NCBI RefSeq assembly: GCF_963678635.1
Contig: NC_087063.1
Location: 61,357,850 to 61,421,849 of the forward strand
Length of the DNA stretch: 64,000 nucleotides
Source of the DNA: Symsagittifera roscoffensis
Lineage: Eukaryota > Xenacoelomorpha > Acoela > Convolutidae
Direction of reading: 5' to 3'
Every line of letters starts with the position of its first letter. Within the stretch, counting starts at the first letter, position 1. The notes beneath the pieces were generated by a model. That model searched no databases. It was not told where the DNA came from and saw nothing but the letters and a program-made list of their open reading frames with translations. This document shows positions 61,435 through 64,000 of this stretch, in pieces. A program made the position numbers and the translations under genes.

Positions 61435-62320
61435 AGAAGCAGCCTAAAATTTAACATCGATTTTTTGTTTTTATTCAACTAATTTGTCCCTTAAAATCTA
61501 AATTAACACCTTTCATTCACGACATTCATTTTAAAAAACCAATCATCAAGCTCTTGATTTTTTGGTGGACTATCTGCTTGAAATTATGTTGGTTCAGGCA
61601 GCAAACGAGCTTCTAGGAAATTATATGACCCGCCGGGCAAAAATGGTTGCTGTAAAATTGTACAGAAAACGTACTGAAGTGGGGTACATTATCTTTACTA
61701 AAAACACGATTGAAATCAAGTACTTCCGAAAAATCCTTGTTTTCGTTTGGAACAGTTGGTATATCTGAAATTATTTCCTTCGGCAGAGAGGGGGTGTTAC
61801 AGCTTGCCAATTGGCGTTCCAGCGGTTATATTTTGATGTTAAAGTAAAACTGCGAATGCTACCATTACTGCGTGTCCATTTATAATATTTATTTGTATTC
61901 AAAAAAGCCTAAAAAATTGAGATATGATAGTTATAAATAACTAATAGAAGCTAATTTTTTTTGTAAATTGCAAGTGATCTATGAAAAAACTTCTAGTGTT
62001 AAGAAAAATTGTATAATTTTTTTTAAATTCCGGATATTGTTATTCTGAGTTTTTTGTTCGCAAATTTTTTTGAAGCTTTTTTAGTCAATATCATTGAGTC
62101 TTATTGAGCACTCTGAAATCCCAATTTTGCCAGAGTAGCAATCGAGAACCTTTGCGCACATGTTGAGACACTTTTCAAAAACAAGTATTAATTTTTCATC
62201 AGGTTTCTGAATAAAGAGTACTTAGACAATGACTGTTCAAAAAATGAATACACCTTTTATCCACATTAAAACTTTTGTGGGTTGAAATCTTGTGTTCCAA
62301 TTTGTACAGTAATCTAGTCT
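61435..62320. other. 3' flank of the unknown gene, nothing identified
   Basis: AT-rich sequence without a recognised repeat or a convincing coding region. A candidate alternative last exon of the unknown gene ends at its left edge (61434). Confidence 0.5.
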
Positions 62321-62329
62321 TTATTTGGC

Positions 62330-62575
62330 AATTTCCATTAGTATTTGCTATATCCGCCTTTTTGAGGTGCATTGAAGGCTGCCTGCTAATTGTCCGACTT
62401 AAGTGGCAACTTTTTTTCTGATGAATTATTGCGTTCAATCTTTAAAAATAATTTTGTTTCTTTTTGGTGAGCGCAAAACTTGCATTTGCTATATCCGTTT
62501 TCTAAGGCATATTGATGGCTGCCTTGTATTTGCTTTTTGCATTTGCTGTATCGGATTTTTTATGGAGCGTTCATA
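62330..62575 (+). repeat. Local repeats of a TTTGCTATATCCG motif
   Basis: Three copies of (T)ATTTGCTATATCCG followed by TTTT, a GCAT/GCGT word and GGCTGCC or a variant, at about 62340, 62480 and 62540. Confidence 0.6.
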
Positions 62576-62629
62576 ATTATGGCAGCTTGGTAATTGTACA
62601 GACTTTTGAAGACAAAAAAATAAGACTGC

Positions 62630-63907
62630 TTGTATTAGGGCAAAACCCTGAATGTTCCGATTGCCTTTTAAGGTCTCTGGAGCCGTAGAAACATGAAAAA
62701 AACTTAATATAAGAAAATAAAATGATTTTTTTTGTAAAAATCATCACCCCACTCGCCATATTAAGTACAAAGTGATAGATTTCGCTGCTAGTAACAAATC
62801 AATTAAGGCATATAAGCTTGCTTGAACCAATTTGGAACGATTTCTTAGACGGATTAAATCTCGCTTACGCGTTAATAGCGCGAAATATATCGCGCGTTAA
62901 TTGTCACAAATTGTCCCAAATGGCAATATTTAAACTCCCATAACTTTATAAAAATGATCACTGGTAAAATATTTTTTCAAATTTAAGCTCAGGACAACAA
63001 TATTTTTCAAATGATGTAGAAACAAATCCGTTAAAAATAGCTAGTTAAATGTCGAAATTTGTTTGAAGAAAAAAAACTACCCCGAGCACAAGTATTCCGT
63101 TACTTTCGTTACGAAAGTCGGAACTAAACAATAATTCAAAGACATATTAGAAGAAGAGTGCAAAATTATCAGTTTTTTAATACAGCGTAGAGCAGCAACG
63201 AAATAATCCCGCTTAGTAATCTTTCCAACTTATATTGATGTAAACTGATTGATCCAACAGTTTAGTGGTTTTTTATGTGATTGTTAATGAGAAAGATTTG
63301 AACATCGCTGTATAAGAAAATTTGGGATGATTTTTTGCGCAAAATTTCTAAATGTTTGTTATCATTCAGTAATTTTGGCAAAAAAATGTTGACTCTTACG
63401 TCATTCTAAGCCCAGTTAAAGCAACCTTTTTGTTTCGATTTTCGAAGAAAGTGCGGAATGTTTATGCTTGGCGTAATTTTTTTATGGAGCTCAAATTCAG
63501 TCAACTTTTGACATGTTAACTGAGAGCTTATGAAGGAGTTTTTCTTATACCATGAAAGAGGTATTGTTATACTAAGCTCAATATTAAAAAGGTATTTCAA
63601 CTGTGATCTTTTTTTGTAAAGTTACAGAAATTTGAAAATTGCTAATTTGGCCAGTTTTGGATAATTAAAGTGCAATATATTGCGTACTTATAACACGCTT
63701 AAGAAGCGAATTAATGCGTTCCACGTTGAAGTGAGGCAGGCAATTTAATCCTATTATCACAATACGAGATGCTAAACACACCTTTTTATCTCACCAATTC
63801 TTTTTATGCAATTTATTTGTCAATTTTTCAACCGAAAATTTTTTCAATGGTTTTAAGTGCAGTCATGAAGTTCAGGGCTTTGTTTTGATATACGAGCAGT
63901 CTTGTTG
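62630..63907 (+). mobile_element. Candidate inverted-repeat element, 1.28 kb
   Basis: The left end AAGACTGCTTGTATTAGGGC is mirrored at the right by GATATACGAGCAGTCTT (ends 63907); GCCCTGAA sites also mirror. The left 260 bp match 59369-59660. I see no open frame of note and no matching flanking duplication, so the unit is tentative. Confidence 0.45.
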
Positions 63908-64000
63908 ATTTGATTTTTGCGTTCGAAAAAGCACGATGATATGTTCTTACTTGACAATGCATGTATTCTTTCAGACACGCTAAGCGACAATCAAAATGAT

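Overview
This window is eukaryotic nuclear DNA: AT-rich, with split genes using GT-AG introns, a class II tRNA gene in an intron, and a dense load of transposon relics. The protein genes are animal flotillins, so the source is most likely a non-vertebrate metazoan; I cannot name a phylum. All genes I can support lie on the + strand.

Genes. (1) 111-1732: the last two coding exons of a flotillin-1-like gene (copy A) whose 5' part lies outside the window. (2) 9775-46603: a complete second flotillin-1-like gene (copy B), seven coding exons spread over 37 kb, predicted 447 aa. Exons 2 and 3, together with a tRNA-Ser(GCT) gene, occur twice because of a 5.2-kb tandem duplication (16155-21429 and 21442-26666). 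(3) 47923-61066: a five-exon gene whose exons join in phase into a 210-aa protein that I do not recognise.

Everything else is repeats. 1.2-14 kb: two LINE pieces, two purine-rich arrays, and blocks of four intronic repeat families (called R1, R2, R3 and R4 here). 14.1-16.5 kb: an unclassified block of different base composition with short tandem repeats. 26.6-33.8 kb: a degenerate Ty3/gypsy-type LTR retrotransposon with matching 5-bp target duplications. It lies inside an older MITE and carries another MITE in its 5' LTR. 34-47 kb: more R1/R2/R3 copies, MITEs and a tRNA-like sequence between flotillin exons. 48-64 kb: SINE-like repeats with tRNA-like heads, hAT-like MITEs, a MULE DNA transposon relic (FLYWCH finger plus MULE transposase, minus strand) inside an intron of the third gene, and a candidate inverted-repeat element at the right end.

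The least expected pattern is a family of short inverted-repeat elements (124-526 bp) whose ends follow GGAYC-NNNTNANC-AATCTCCCC. Six copies have 8-bp flanking duplications that match at 7 or 8 positions. The family appears to have diversified into several sub-families within this locus. The two flotillin paralogues also show a sharp identity boundary inside their shared large exon, which suggests gene conversion.

Flotillin-1 is a membrane-associated SPFH-domain scaffold protein of lipid microdomains. The third gene has no evident functional link to it.
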